The notes below the pieces were generated by a model. That model was given only the letters and a program-made list of their open reading frames with translations. It did no database searches and was not told the DNA's origin. From Clostridia bacterium (GTDB lineage: Bacteria > Bacillota > Clostridia > Oscillospirales > Acutalibacteraceae), in the NCBI GenBank assembly GCA_900772705.1, contig CAAGRQ010000110.1:1-5829 (forward strand): a DNA stretch of 5,829 bases. Direction: 5' to 3'. Shown here piece by piece: positions 1 through 5,829 of the stretch; position 1 is the stretch's first letter, and each line of letters begins with the position of its first letter. Both the position numbers and the translations under genes were made by a program.

Positions 1-152
1 CTATACTTATGACGAACTTATGGAACATATCAATCTTTGTATTATCGTAAATCATATTAATATCGGCGCCGTGATAGAGAAGTTCCGCAATGGCAAAGAG
101 TCTGTCATCGGTTCCGATTTTGATATATTCCATAAGTTCGTCATAAGTATAG
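1..152. repeat. Inverted repeat at the window edge (arms 1-33 and 120-152)
   Basis: Bases 1-33 are the reverse complement of 120-152 with one mismatch (base 26 against base 127); the inner-to-edge 25 bases, 1-25 against 128-152, match exactly. The arms are separated by 86 bp. Both lie inside the carB reading frame: the 120-152 arm encodes the plausible CarB stretch around [13 protein letters not shown], while the 1-33 arm replaces the expected conserved sequence after TKID. A perfect arm ending exactly at base 1 suggests a fold-back chimera or assembly artefact rather than a biological hairpin, but the sequence alone cannot settle this. Confidence 0.9.
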
Positions 153-1384
153 GTATCGAACTTCTTGTCGTAAAGGTGATTTACGCCTGTTTCGAGAGAA
201 CGCACAGCTTTAAGCAGTGACTCCTCAAATGTTCTGCCGATAGCCATAACCTCGCCTGTTGCTTTCATCTGAGTGTTAAGCGAATTATTGGCGTCGGTGA
301 ACTTATCAAACGGAAAACGCGGAATCTTAGTAACAACATAGTCGAGCGTTGGCTCAAAAGATGCCGGAGTATTTGCAATCTGAATTTCGTCAAGGTGCAT
401 ACCCACACTTATTTTTGCGGAAACTCTGGCAATAGGATAACCCGATGCCTTAGACGCAAGAGCAGACGATCTTGAAACACGGGGATTAACCTCGATAAGA
501 TAATACTGGAAAGAAAGAGGGTCAAGCGCAAACTGAACATTACAGCCGCCCTCAATTTTAAGTTCACGAATAATCTTGAGTGCGCTGTCACGAAGCATTT
601 GATACTCTTTATTTGTAAGAGTTTGAGACGGTGCAACTACAACGCTGTCACCGGTATGAATGCCGACAGGGTCAAGATTTTCCATATTACAGATAGTAAT
701 GGCAGTATCGTTAGCGTCACGCATTACCTCATACTCTATTTCCTTATAACCCTTAATCGACTTTTCGACAAGTACCTGATGAACCGGAGAAAGTGCAAGC
801 GCATTTTTAAGCATAATTCTGCATTCGTCTTCGTCATCTGCAAAACCGCCACCTGTACCGCCGAGAGTAAATGCAGGACGAAGAACAACGGGATAGCCTA
901 TATCCGAAGCGGCTTTCAAGCCTTCTTCCAGAGTATTTGCGATTTCGGACGGCAAGACGGGCTCGCCGAGACTTTCGCACAAGTCCTTAAACAGTTCTCT
1001 GTCCTCCGCCTTTTCGATAGCCTCAAACGAAGTGCCGAGAATTTCTACATCACACTCTTCAAGGACACCTTTCTTTGCAAGTTGAACGGCAAGATTAAGT
1101 CCTGTCTGTCCGCCGAGTGACGTAAGAATGGCATCCGGTCTTTCGTGGCGTATAATTCTTGCAACATATTCCAGAGTAAGAGGCTCCATATACACCTTAT
1201 CGGCAATGTCGGTATCCGTCATAATTGTTGCGGGGTTTGAGTTAATGAGAACAACCTCATAACCCTCCTCACGCAGTGCAAGGCAAGCCTGAGTACCGCT
1301 GTAATCGAACTCGGCAGCCTGACCGATAACGATAGGTCCCGAACCGATTACGAGTACCTTATGTATATCTGTACGCTTTGGCAT
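1..1384 (-). CDS. carB: Carbamoyl-phosphate synthase large subunit, N-terminal part (3' end outside the window)
   Basis: CarB makes carbamoyl phosphate from bicarbonate, ATP and the ammonia delivered by CarA, in the cytoplasm. The frame is open for 461 codons to the window edge; the family is about 1,060-1,075 residues, so this is the first ATP-grasp (carboxyphosphate) half plus the start of the oligomerisation region. It opens [20 protein letters not shown], nearly the E. coli start. Visible hallmarks are FDYSGTQAC (26-34), [10 protein letters not shown] (48-57), GGQTGLN (91-97), the ATP-binding residues R129, R169, G175/G176, E215 and GIH (241-243), Q284, E298 and N300 in [16 protein letters not shown], and [19 protein letters not shown] (339-357). 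The start is fixed by an AAGGAGG site 9 nt upstream. The gene begins 1 bp after the carA stop. The last residues (about 455-461, HKFVISI after TKIDMF) do not match the usual WFL-type continuation and fall in an edge inverted repeat, so bases 1 to about 25 may not be genuine carB. Identity is certain; only the left tip is doubtful. Confidence 0.97.
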   Translation of the reverse strand, partial: MPKRTDIHKVLVIGSGPIVIGQAAEFDYSGTQACLALREEGYEVVLINSNPATIMTDTDIADKVYMEPLTLEYVARIIRHERPDAILTSLGGQTGLNLAVQLAKKGVLEECDVEILGTSFEAIEKAEDRELFKDLCESLGEPVLPSEIANTLEEGLKAASDIGYPVVLRPAFTLGGTGGGFADDEDECRIMLKNALALSPVHQVLVEKSIKGYKEIEYEVMRDANDTAITICNMENLDPVGIHTGDSVVVAPSQTLTNKEYQMLRDSALKIIRELKIEGGCNVQFALDPLSFQYYLIEVNPRVSRSSALASKASGYPIARVSAKISVGMHLDEIQIANTPASFEPTLDYVVTKIPRFPFDKFTDANNSLNTQMKATGEVMAIGRTFEESLLKAVRSLETGVNHLYDKKFDTYTYDELMEYIKIGTDDRLFAIAELLYHGADINMIYDNTKIDMFHKFVISI

Positions 1385-1385
1385 A

Positions 1386-2474
1386 TTATTCAGCCTCCTT
1401 TTTCATCATATCAATAAATTTATCAAAGAGATAAGCGCTGTCCTGAGGACCAGGTGCGGACTCGGGATGATACTGAACGGAAAACAGTTTTTTCTCCTTA
1501 CATTCAACGCCCTCTGCGGTATCGTCAAGCAAATTCTTATGCGTGAGAGTAAGCGGTGTATCTTTAAGAGAATCAATACTTACGGCATAGGAATGGTTTT
1601 GGGAAGTAATCTCAATCTTGCCGGTTTCAAGATTCATAACCGGGTGGTTACCGCCTCTGTGACCGAACTTCATCTTAAATGTTTTTGCTCCGTGGGCAAG
1701 AGAAATCATCTGATGTCCGAGGCATATACCGAAAATGGGAAGTTGTCCGCTGAGAGATTTAACAAGTTCGATAACAGGAGTAACATATTCCGGGTCGCCG
1801 GGTCCGTTTGAAAGAAAGAGTCCGTCCGGCTTAAGTTTAAGAACTTCCTCGGCTGTTGTGTTATACGGAACTACCGTAACATTACAGCCCTTTTCGTTGA
1901 GTTTTCTAATAATATTCAGTTTGATACCGCAGTCTACTGCAACAACATCAAACTTATGATTGGGAGTTCGGGAGTACCAGCGTGACTTGCAGGAAACACG
2001 AGACACCATATCGGTCGGAATAACATATTCCCTAACCTCTTTAAGTGCTTCTTCATAAGGCTTATCTGCATCGCAAATCATAACCTTTTGGCTGCCCTCG
2101 TTACGAATAATTCGGGTAATCATTCTGGTATCAACGCCGCTGATACCGGGTATATCGTACTCTGCGAGAATTTCCGACAAAGTCTTTGTATATCTGAAAT
2201 TAGACGGAAGGTCGTTATATTCCCTTACGATAAGACCGCCCATAGTGGGAACTCGGGTTTCAAAATCCTCATCGTTAATTCCGTAGTTACCGATAAGAGG
2301 ATATGTCATACATACCATTTGGTCGGTATATGACGGGTCGGAAATAATTTCCTGATAGCCCACCATAGAGGTATTAAACACAATTTCGTTTACGGCTGTG
2401 ACATCGGCACCGAAACCGTAGCCGTAAAACTCTTTACCGTTTTCAAGAACGATTTTTTTATCATAAGGCTTCAT
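1386..2474 (-). CDS. carA: Carbamoyl-phosphate synthase small subunit (glutamine amidotransferase)
   Basis: CarA hydrolyses glutamine and channels ammonia to CarB. From the ATG at 2474 the product is 362 residues, normal for the family (about 350-380). The N-terminal small-chain domain (about 1-130) carries [16 protein letters not shown] and [11 protein letters not shown]. The class I glutamine amidotransferase domain (about 175-355) carries LSNGPGDP, the nucleophile Cys251 in GICLGHQ, and the His336/Glu338 pair in QYHPES, so the catalytic triad is intact. Start choice: a TTG six bases upstream (2480) is in frame but lies only 3 nt from the AAAGGAG site, whereas the ATG at 2474 has 9 nt; family alignment also begins near KKIVLENG, so ATG is preferred. 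This start overlaps the end of pyrC by 14 bp, and carB follows after 1 bp, indicating co-transcription and probable translational coupling. Confidence 0.97.
   Translation of the reverse strand: MKPYDKKIVLENGKEFYGYGFGADVTAVNEIVFNTSMVGYQEIISDPSYTDQMVCMTYPLIGNYGINDEDFETRVPTMGGLIVREYNDLPSNFRYTKTLSEILAEYDIPGISGVDTRMITRIIRNEGSQKVMICDADKPYEEALKEVREYVIPTDMVSRVSCKSRWYSRTPNHKFDVVAVDCGIKLNIIRKLNEKGCNVTVVPYNTTAEEVLKLKPDGLFLSNGPGDPEYVTPVIELVKSLSGQLPIFGICLGHQMISLAHGAKTFKMKFGHRGGNHPVMNLETGKIEITSQNHSYAVSIDSLKDTPLTLTHKNLLDDTAEGVECKEKKLFSVQYHPESAPGPQDSAYLFDKFIDMMKKEAE
1394..1400 (-). promoter_or_regulatory. Ribosome binding site of carB, inside the end of carA
   Basis: The minus strand reads AAGGAGG followed by 9 nt and then ATG at 1384. 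This is a full-strength Shine-Dalgarno match. It is embedded in the last codons of carA (Lys-Glu-Ala-Glu-stop) and fixes the carB start. Confidence 0.88.
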
Positions 2475-3732
2475 ATACAATTTCTCCTTTACATACAGTT
2501 AATACATTTTTTCCGCAAAGTTGCCAGCCCTCAAACGGAGTGGCACGCCCCATAGAAAGAAATTCATCAGGGTTAACAGTCCATTTTTTATCAAGGTCAA
2601 GTAATGCTAAATCGGCGACTTCACCCTCTGCGATTTTTCCGCCCGGTAAATCAAAAATTTGTCTCGGCTTAACGCTCATCATTTCAATGAGTTTTACAAG
2701 AGAAATAAATCCGGGTTTAACAAGTTTTGTATAAAGAACGCCAAAGGCTGTTTCAAGTCCTACAACGCCCATTGCCGAGCCTGCAAGTCCCTTTGACTTT
2801 TCTTCCTGTGAGTGTGGTGCGTGGTCGGTTGCTATAACATCTATCGTACCGTCAAGCACACCCTGTAAAAGTGCCTGCTTGTCCTGCTCGGACCTAAGCG
2901 GCGGATTCATCTTAAACCGTCCGTCCTCTTCTAAATCCTTATCGCACATAGTGAGGTAATGAGGTCCTGTCTCGCAAGTTACATTCACTCCGCTAGCCTT
3001 TGCTTTTCTGATAATATCAACGCTTTCCTTAGTGGAAATATGACAGACATGGTAATGCACACCTGTTTTTTCAGCAAGTTCACAATCTCTTGCAATCTGC
3101 TCATACTCGGAAGCGGAACAAATACCCTTATGGTGATGCTCTCTGCAATATTCGCCGTCGTGAATATAACCGCCGTGAAGCAGAGAATTAACCTCGCAGT
3201 GAGCGGAGATTATCTTCCCCGCCTTTTTACATTCGGTCATAGCTTTAAGCATAACATCGTCGTCTTGAACGCCTGTACCGTCATCGCTGAAACCGACTGC
3301 AACATCTTTCAGTGCATTAAAATCAACCGTTTCTCCTTTGCCCTGTCTGCCCTTCGTGATAGATGCGAAAGGATAAACATTTATTACGGCATCTCTGTCA
3401 ATTATATCGGTTTGAGCCTTTATACCCTCGAGGCTGTCGGGCACAGGATTGACATTAGGCATGGAGCAAACGGCGGTATATCCCCCTGCCGCAGCAGCCA
3501 GAGTGCCCGTTTTTATTGTCTCTTTATAAGAAAAGCCGGGCTGTCTAAGATGTACATGAACATCTGCAAAGCCCGGTACTAAATACTTATCCTGTGCAAT
3601 AATAACAGCGTCAACTCCATTTTTGGAAATGGAGGTACTAAGGGTATCAATTTTGCCGTCTTTTATAAGAACATCCATTTGTTGAAAACCGTCTCCGATA
3701 TAACAGAGAGCGCCCTTAATTAGTGTAGTCAT
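2461..3732 (-). CDS. pyrC: Dihydroorotase, type I (Bacillus-like PyrC)
   Basis: PyrC catalyses the reversible cyclisation of N-carbamoyl-L-aspartate to L-dihydroorotate, the third step of UMP synthesis, in the cytoplasm. The 423-residue product matches type I bacterial dihydroorotases (about 425-430), not the shorter E. coli type II. It is an amidohydrolase-superfamily TIM barrel: the metal-binding HVH motif is at 59-61 in GFADVHVHLRQPG, followed by AAGGYTAVCSMPN (81-93). SDDGTGV (149-155) supplies the Asp that takes the place of a carboxylated lysine in this subgroup. His178 in SAHCE, His231 in CHIST and Asp303 in ATDHAPHSQEEK complete the expected metal ligands, so the enzyme looks functional. 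The C-terminal GEVADLALLDLD is the usual return to the small composite domain. ATG at 3732 follows an AGAGGTG site at 3743-3737. It is the first gene after the promoter and its end overlaps carA. Confidence 0.97.
   Translation of the reverse strand: MTTLIKGALCYIGDGFQQMDVLIKDGKIDTLSTSISKNGVDAVIIAQDKYLVPGFADVHVHLRQPGFSYKETIKTGTLAAAAGGYTAVCSMPNVNPVPDSLEGIKAQTDIIDRDAVINVYPFASITKGRQGKGETVDFNALKDVAVGFSDDGTGVQDDDVMLKAMTECKKAGKIISAHCEVNSLLHGGYIHDGEYCREHHHKGICSASEYEQIARDCELAEKTGVHYHVCHISTKESVDIIRKAKASGVNVTCETGPHYLTMCDKDLEEDGRFKMNPPLRSEQDKQALLQGVLDGTIDVIATDHAPHSQEEKSKGLAGSAMGVVGLETAFGVLYTKLVKPGFISLVKLIEMMSVKPRQIFDLPGGKIAEGEVADLALLDLDKKWTVNPDEFLSMGRATPFEGWQLCGKNVLTVCKGEIVYEAL
2484..2490 (-). promoter_or_regulatory. 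Ribosome binding site of carA, inside the end of pyrC
   Basis: The minus strand reads AAAGGAG, then 9 nt to the ATG at 2474 but only 3 nt to the in-frame TTG at 2480. The spacing decides for the ATG. The site lies within the last codons of pyrC, so ribosomes finishing pyrC pass through it. Confidence 0.82.
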
Positions 3733-3747
3733 ATTGCACCTCTTTCG

Positions 3748-3768
3748 TTTGAATTATTATAATTCAAA
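3748..3768. promoter_or_regulatory. Candidate operator: 21-bp palindrome over the pyr -10 box
   Basis: Two 10-bp arms, TTTGAATTAT and its exact complement, flank one central base. The palindrome covers the whole TATAAT box (3756-3761) and reaches the predicted transcription start near 3749. Allowing one bulged base, the symmetry continues through a flanking CG on each side. A protein bound here would block RNA polymerase, so a repressor site is the natural reading. The core is very AT-rich and shares bases with the -10 box, so part of the symmetry could be chance. No regulator gene is in the window, and the pattern does not let me name one. Confidence 0.5.
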
Positions 3769-3784
3769 ACGCCGAAATAGTCAA
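3756..3784 (-). promoter_or_regulatory. Sigma-70/sigma-A type promoter of the pyrC-carA-carB operon
   Basis: On the minus strand the -35 element TTGACT (3784-3779, 5 of 6 to consensus) is separated by exactly 17 bp from a perfect -10 TATAAT (3761-3756). AT-rich DNA lies upstream. A start about 7 nt below the -10 would be near 3749, giving a leader of about 17 nt with the pyrC ribosome binding site at 3743-3737. That leaves no room for an attenuator or riboswitch. Confidence 0.85.
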
Positions 3785-3790
3785 TATAAA

Positions 3791-3819
3791 ATTGTACTTT
3801 TTATATAAAAATAAGCCAA
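3791..3819 (-). promoter_or_regulatory. Possible weak second promoter upstream of pyrC
   Basis: TTGGCT (3819-3814), 17 bp, then TACAAT (3796-3791) on the minus strand gives 4 of 6 and 5 of 6 consensus matches at ideal spacing. The -35 lies inside the 3' arm of the ftsH terminator, and AT-rich DNA throws up such matches often. If used, its transcript would begin near 3784, carry a leader of about 50 nt and include the whole palindrome. This is a weak call. Confidence 0.22.
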
Positions 3820-3841
3820 GAAAAAACTCTCGGCTTATTTT
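3808..3841 (-). terminator. Intrinsic terminator of ftsH
   Basis: On the minus strand, 13 bases after the ftsH stop, AAAATAAGCCGAG pairs with CTTGGCTTATTTT (13 pairs, one of them G-U) around an 8-nt loop. The 3' arm ends in a run of T that continues one base further. The G/C core is short, but the stem plus U-tract fits rho-independent termination and isolates ftsH from the pyr operon. The A-rich 5' side gives a U-run on the other strand too, though no plus-strand gene needs it. Confidence 0.8.
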
Positions 3842-3854
3842 GTCTTAAAAAAGT

Positions 3855-5828
3855 TTATTCGTTTTTGTTTTCTTCGCTTGAATCATCCGAAACATCAACT
3901 GAAGATTGTGAATCATTCTCCGTTACGGTATCGACAACAGTTTCTGTTTCATCGGCGGCTGTCTCCTCTTTCGGAGCCTCCACAGTGCCGTATTTCATAA
4001 GATTTTCAAATTCCTCGCCGTTAATCTTTTCTTTCTTCAGAAGAGCGTTTGCGACAAGTTCGAGTTTATCATAATGTTCTTTAAGAATCTCAACTGTTTT
4101 GCCGTATGCCTCACGCATAATTCTTTCAACTTCGGAGTCGATTCTTGCGGATGTTTCCTCGGAATAGTTGTTTACATGACCGTAGTCCTTACCGAGAAAT
4201 ACCTCGCCGTTTCCGCTGTCATAAACAACAGGACCGATTGAATCGCTCATACCGTATTTAATTACCATATCACGAACAATCTCAGTAGCACGCTGCAAAT
4301 CATTTGACGCACCGGTTGAAATATCATTAAGTGCGAGAGCCTCCGCTACTCTGCCGCCGAACATGGAAATAAGATTATCAAGCATTTCCTTACGGGAATT
4401 ATAGTTTTCCTCCTGTGGAGTATACCAGGTATAACCGCCTGCACCGAGACCTCTTGGAATAATGGAAATTTCCTTAACCGGGTCATGACCCTCGGTATAA
4501 TAAGCCGACACGGCATGTCCTGCCTCATGGAAAGCAGTAAGTTTCTTTGCTTTATCGGAGAATTTATGTGATTTCTTTTCAGTTCCGAGTTCTACACGTG
4601 ACGATGCGTCCATTATATCCTGAAGAACTATAGCCTTTCTGCCGTTTCTTACTGCGAGAAGAGCCGCCTCGTTCATAAGATTTTCAAGGTCTGCACCGGT
4701 AAAACCGATAGTAAGTTTTGCGATTTCGTGTAAATCAACATCGGGAGCAAGCGGCTTATTCTTTGAATGAACTTTAAGAATATCCTCTCTGCCCTGAGCG
4801 TCGGGACGGTTAACCGTAATTTGTCTGTCAAATCTGCCGGGTCTTAACAGAGCCGGGTCAAGAACATCGGGTCTGTTTGTTGCGGCGATTACGATAACTC
4901 CTGTATTAGAGCCGAAGCCGTCCATCTCAACAAGAAGTTGGTTAAGTGTCTGCTCTCTTTCATCGTTTCCGCCGCCCATACCGGTACCACGGTGACGACC
5001 GACAGCATCAATCTCATCGATAAAAACTATGCAAGGACTCTTTTTCTTTGCCTGTTCAAACAAATCCCTTACACGTGATGCACCGACGCCGACATACATC
5101 TCTACAAAATCCGAACCGGAGATGCTGAGAAACGGAACTCCCGCCTCGCCTGCAACTGCTTTTGCAAGAAGGGTTTTACCTGTACCCGGAGGGCCTACAA
5201 GAAGAACGCCCTTTGGAATTCTTGCACCGAGTTCGGTATATTTCTCTCCGTTTTTAAGGAAATCGACGAGTTCGGCAAGTTCCGCCTTTTCCTCGTCACA
5301 ACCTGCGACATCCTCAAACTTTTTATCGGACTCCTCACCGGAGGAATTCTTGGATTTAATTTTACCGAAACCGAGCGTTCTGTTTGTTTCGTTACCGATA
5401 GAACTGCTCATTCTTCGCATTAGCCATACAAACATCAATATAATGATGACAGTAAATATAAAAGTAGGCAACATACTCATCCACCAGGAATTTGACGAGC
5501 CCTTTTTGTAGTTATAAGTAATCTGCGAATCCTGATGACTGTCGTTATATCTGTCAACATATTCGCTTATATCATCAATAAAATAAGATACGCTCGGAAC
5601 ACTGTATTTATTAACTGTCTGATCATCATCTCTAAGTTTATAGTTAAGTTCGCCGGTGCTCAAATCGAGTTCAAAACTTTCTACTTTATCGTTACGAAAG
5701 AGGTTAACTATTTCGCTGTAATTAGTCGTAACGGTATTTTTATTTTGGTAAGAAAGCAAAAATATCGAACCAATGAGCAAAACGGGAATTAATATATAAA
5801 AGAATATCGCTTCCCAATTCTCATCCAT
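3855..5828 (-). CDS. ftsH: ATP-dependent zinc metalloprotease FtsH
   Basis: FtsH is a hexameric membrane-anchored AAA+ protease that unfolds and degrades misfolded membrane proteins and short-lived regulators. The 657-residue product is typical in size. Membrane segments lie at about 7-27 and 117-137, enclosing an extracytoplasmic domain of about 90 residues. The AAA+ module has Walker A GPPGTGKT (212-219), the pore-loop region FVEMYVG (241-247), Walker B IVFIDEID (267-274) and the second region of homology with [20 protein letters not shown] (316-335), including arginine fingers R329 and R332. The M41 protease domain has zinc site HEAGH (434-438) and third ligand Asp510 in STGASND. All key residues are present. 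The last 45 or so residues form an acidic, Ser/Thr-rich, probably disordered tail. The ATG at 5828 leaves one upstream base in the window, so its ribosome binding site cannot be seen and a slightly earlier start is possible; the spacing to the first membrane segment fits this start. Confidence 0.96.
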   Translation of the reverse strand: MDENWEAIFFYILIPVLLIGSIFLLSYQNKNTVTTNYSEIVNLFRNDKVESFELDLSTGELNYKLRDDDQTVNKYSVPSVSYFIDDISEYVDRYNDSHQDSQITYNYKKGSSNSWWMSMLPTFIFTVIIILMFVWLMRRMSSSIGNETNRTLGFGKIKSKNSSGEESDKKFEDVAGCDEEKAELAELVDFLKNGEKYTELGARIPKGVLLVGPPGTGKTLLAKAVAGEAGVPFLSISGSDFVEMYVGVGASRVRDLFEQAKKKSPCIVFIDEIDAVGRHRGTGMGGGNDEREQTLNQLLVEMDGFGSNTGVIVIAATNRPDVLDPALLRPGRFDRQITVNRPDAQGREDILKVHSKNKPLAPDVDLHEIAKLTIGFTGADLENLMNEAALLAVRNGRKAIVLQDIMDASSRVELGTEKKSHKFSDKAKKLTAFHEAGHAVSAYYTEGHDPVKEISIIPRGLGAGGYTWYTPQEENYNSRKEMLDNLISMFGGRVAEALALNDISTGASNDLQRATEIVRDMVIKYGMSDSIGPVVYDSGNGEVFLGKDYGHVNNYSEETSARIDSEVERIMREAYGKTVEILKEHYDKLELVANALLKKEKINGEEFENLMKYGTVEAPKEETAADETETVVDTVTENDSQSSVDVSDDSSEENKNE

Positions 5829-5829
5829 A

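Noticed and set aside
599..1120. 173-codon plus-strand open frame
   Set aside because: It is antisense to carB, which has strong family identity across the same bases. The translation is Cys-rich and has no recognisable domain.
2959..3582. 207-codon plus-strand open frame
   Set aside because: It is antisense to the metal-site region of pyrC. It has no credible ribosome binding site or family signature, so it is a shadow of the real gene.
3748..3768. Palindrome read as an RNA terminator or attenuator hairpin
   Set aside because: It overlaps the -10 box, so the upstream arm is not in the main transcript. The stem is nearly all A/U and no U-run follows.
3733..3854. Riboswitch, small RNA or small gene between ftsH and pyrC
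   Set aside because: The 122 bp are fully used by the ftsH terminator, the promoter and the ribosome binding site. No conserved RNA motif or short coding frame stands out.
4346..4528. 60-codon minus-strand open frame inside ftsH
   Set aside because: It lies in another frame of the FtsH protease domain and has no independent start signal or homology I can recognise.
5029..5511. 160-codon plus-strand open frame
   Set aside because: It is antisense to the ftsH AAA+ domain. Its Ser/Pro-rich composition is what the complement of that coding strand produces.
1..5829. Mobile element, CRISPR array, phage or defence system
   Set aside because: No direct-repeat array, transposase, integrase or terminal repeats were seen. 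The only notable repeat is the edge inverted repeat, and all coding space belongs to four housekeeping genes.

Overview
This is 5.8 kb of ordinary chromosomal housekeeping DNA, and every real gene lies on the minus strand. Protein style, AT-leaning composition, strong AAGGAGG-type ribosome binding sites, a consensus sigma-70/sigma-A promoter and the pyrC-carA-carB order all suggest a Firmicute, most likely a gut-type member of the Clostridia (Oscillospirales/Ruminococcus-like). That placement is inference from style; no marker gene in the window fixes the genus.

Layout, in the direction of transcription (right to left). ftsH, the membrane-bound AAA+ zinc protease, fills 5828-3855 and starts one base inside the window edge. 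It ends in an intrinsic terminator (3841-3808). A 122-bp intergenic space (3733-3854) follows, with a near-consensus promoter (TTGACT, 17-bp spacer, TATAAT) whose -10 box sits inside a 21-bp perfect palindrome, a candidate operator. A compact pyrimidine operon then begins: pyrC (dihydroorotase, 3732-2461), carA (carbamoyl-phosphate synthase small subunit, 2474-1386) and carB (large subunit, 1384 to beyond base 1). pyrC and carA overlap by 14 bp and carA and carB are 1 bp apart, so translation is probably coupled.

Function. CarA releases ammonia from glutamine and CarB uses it with bicarbonate and ATP to make carbamoyl phosphate. That compound feeds pyrimidine synthesis (through aspartate carbamoyltransferase, not in this window) and arginine synthesis. 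PyrC closes carbamoyl-aspartate to dihydroorotate. FtsH is transcribed separately and is functionally unrelated.

There is no mobile element, CRISPR array, tRNA or rRNA, and I see no new multi-gene system. Two things deserve a second look. One is a near-perfect 33-bp inverted repeat at the extreme left edge, where the CarB protein sequence stops looking like CarB; this is probably a fold-back or assembly artefact. The other is the palindrome over the pyr promoter, paired with a leader too short for the PyrR attenuator usual in Firmicutes.
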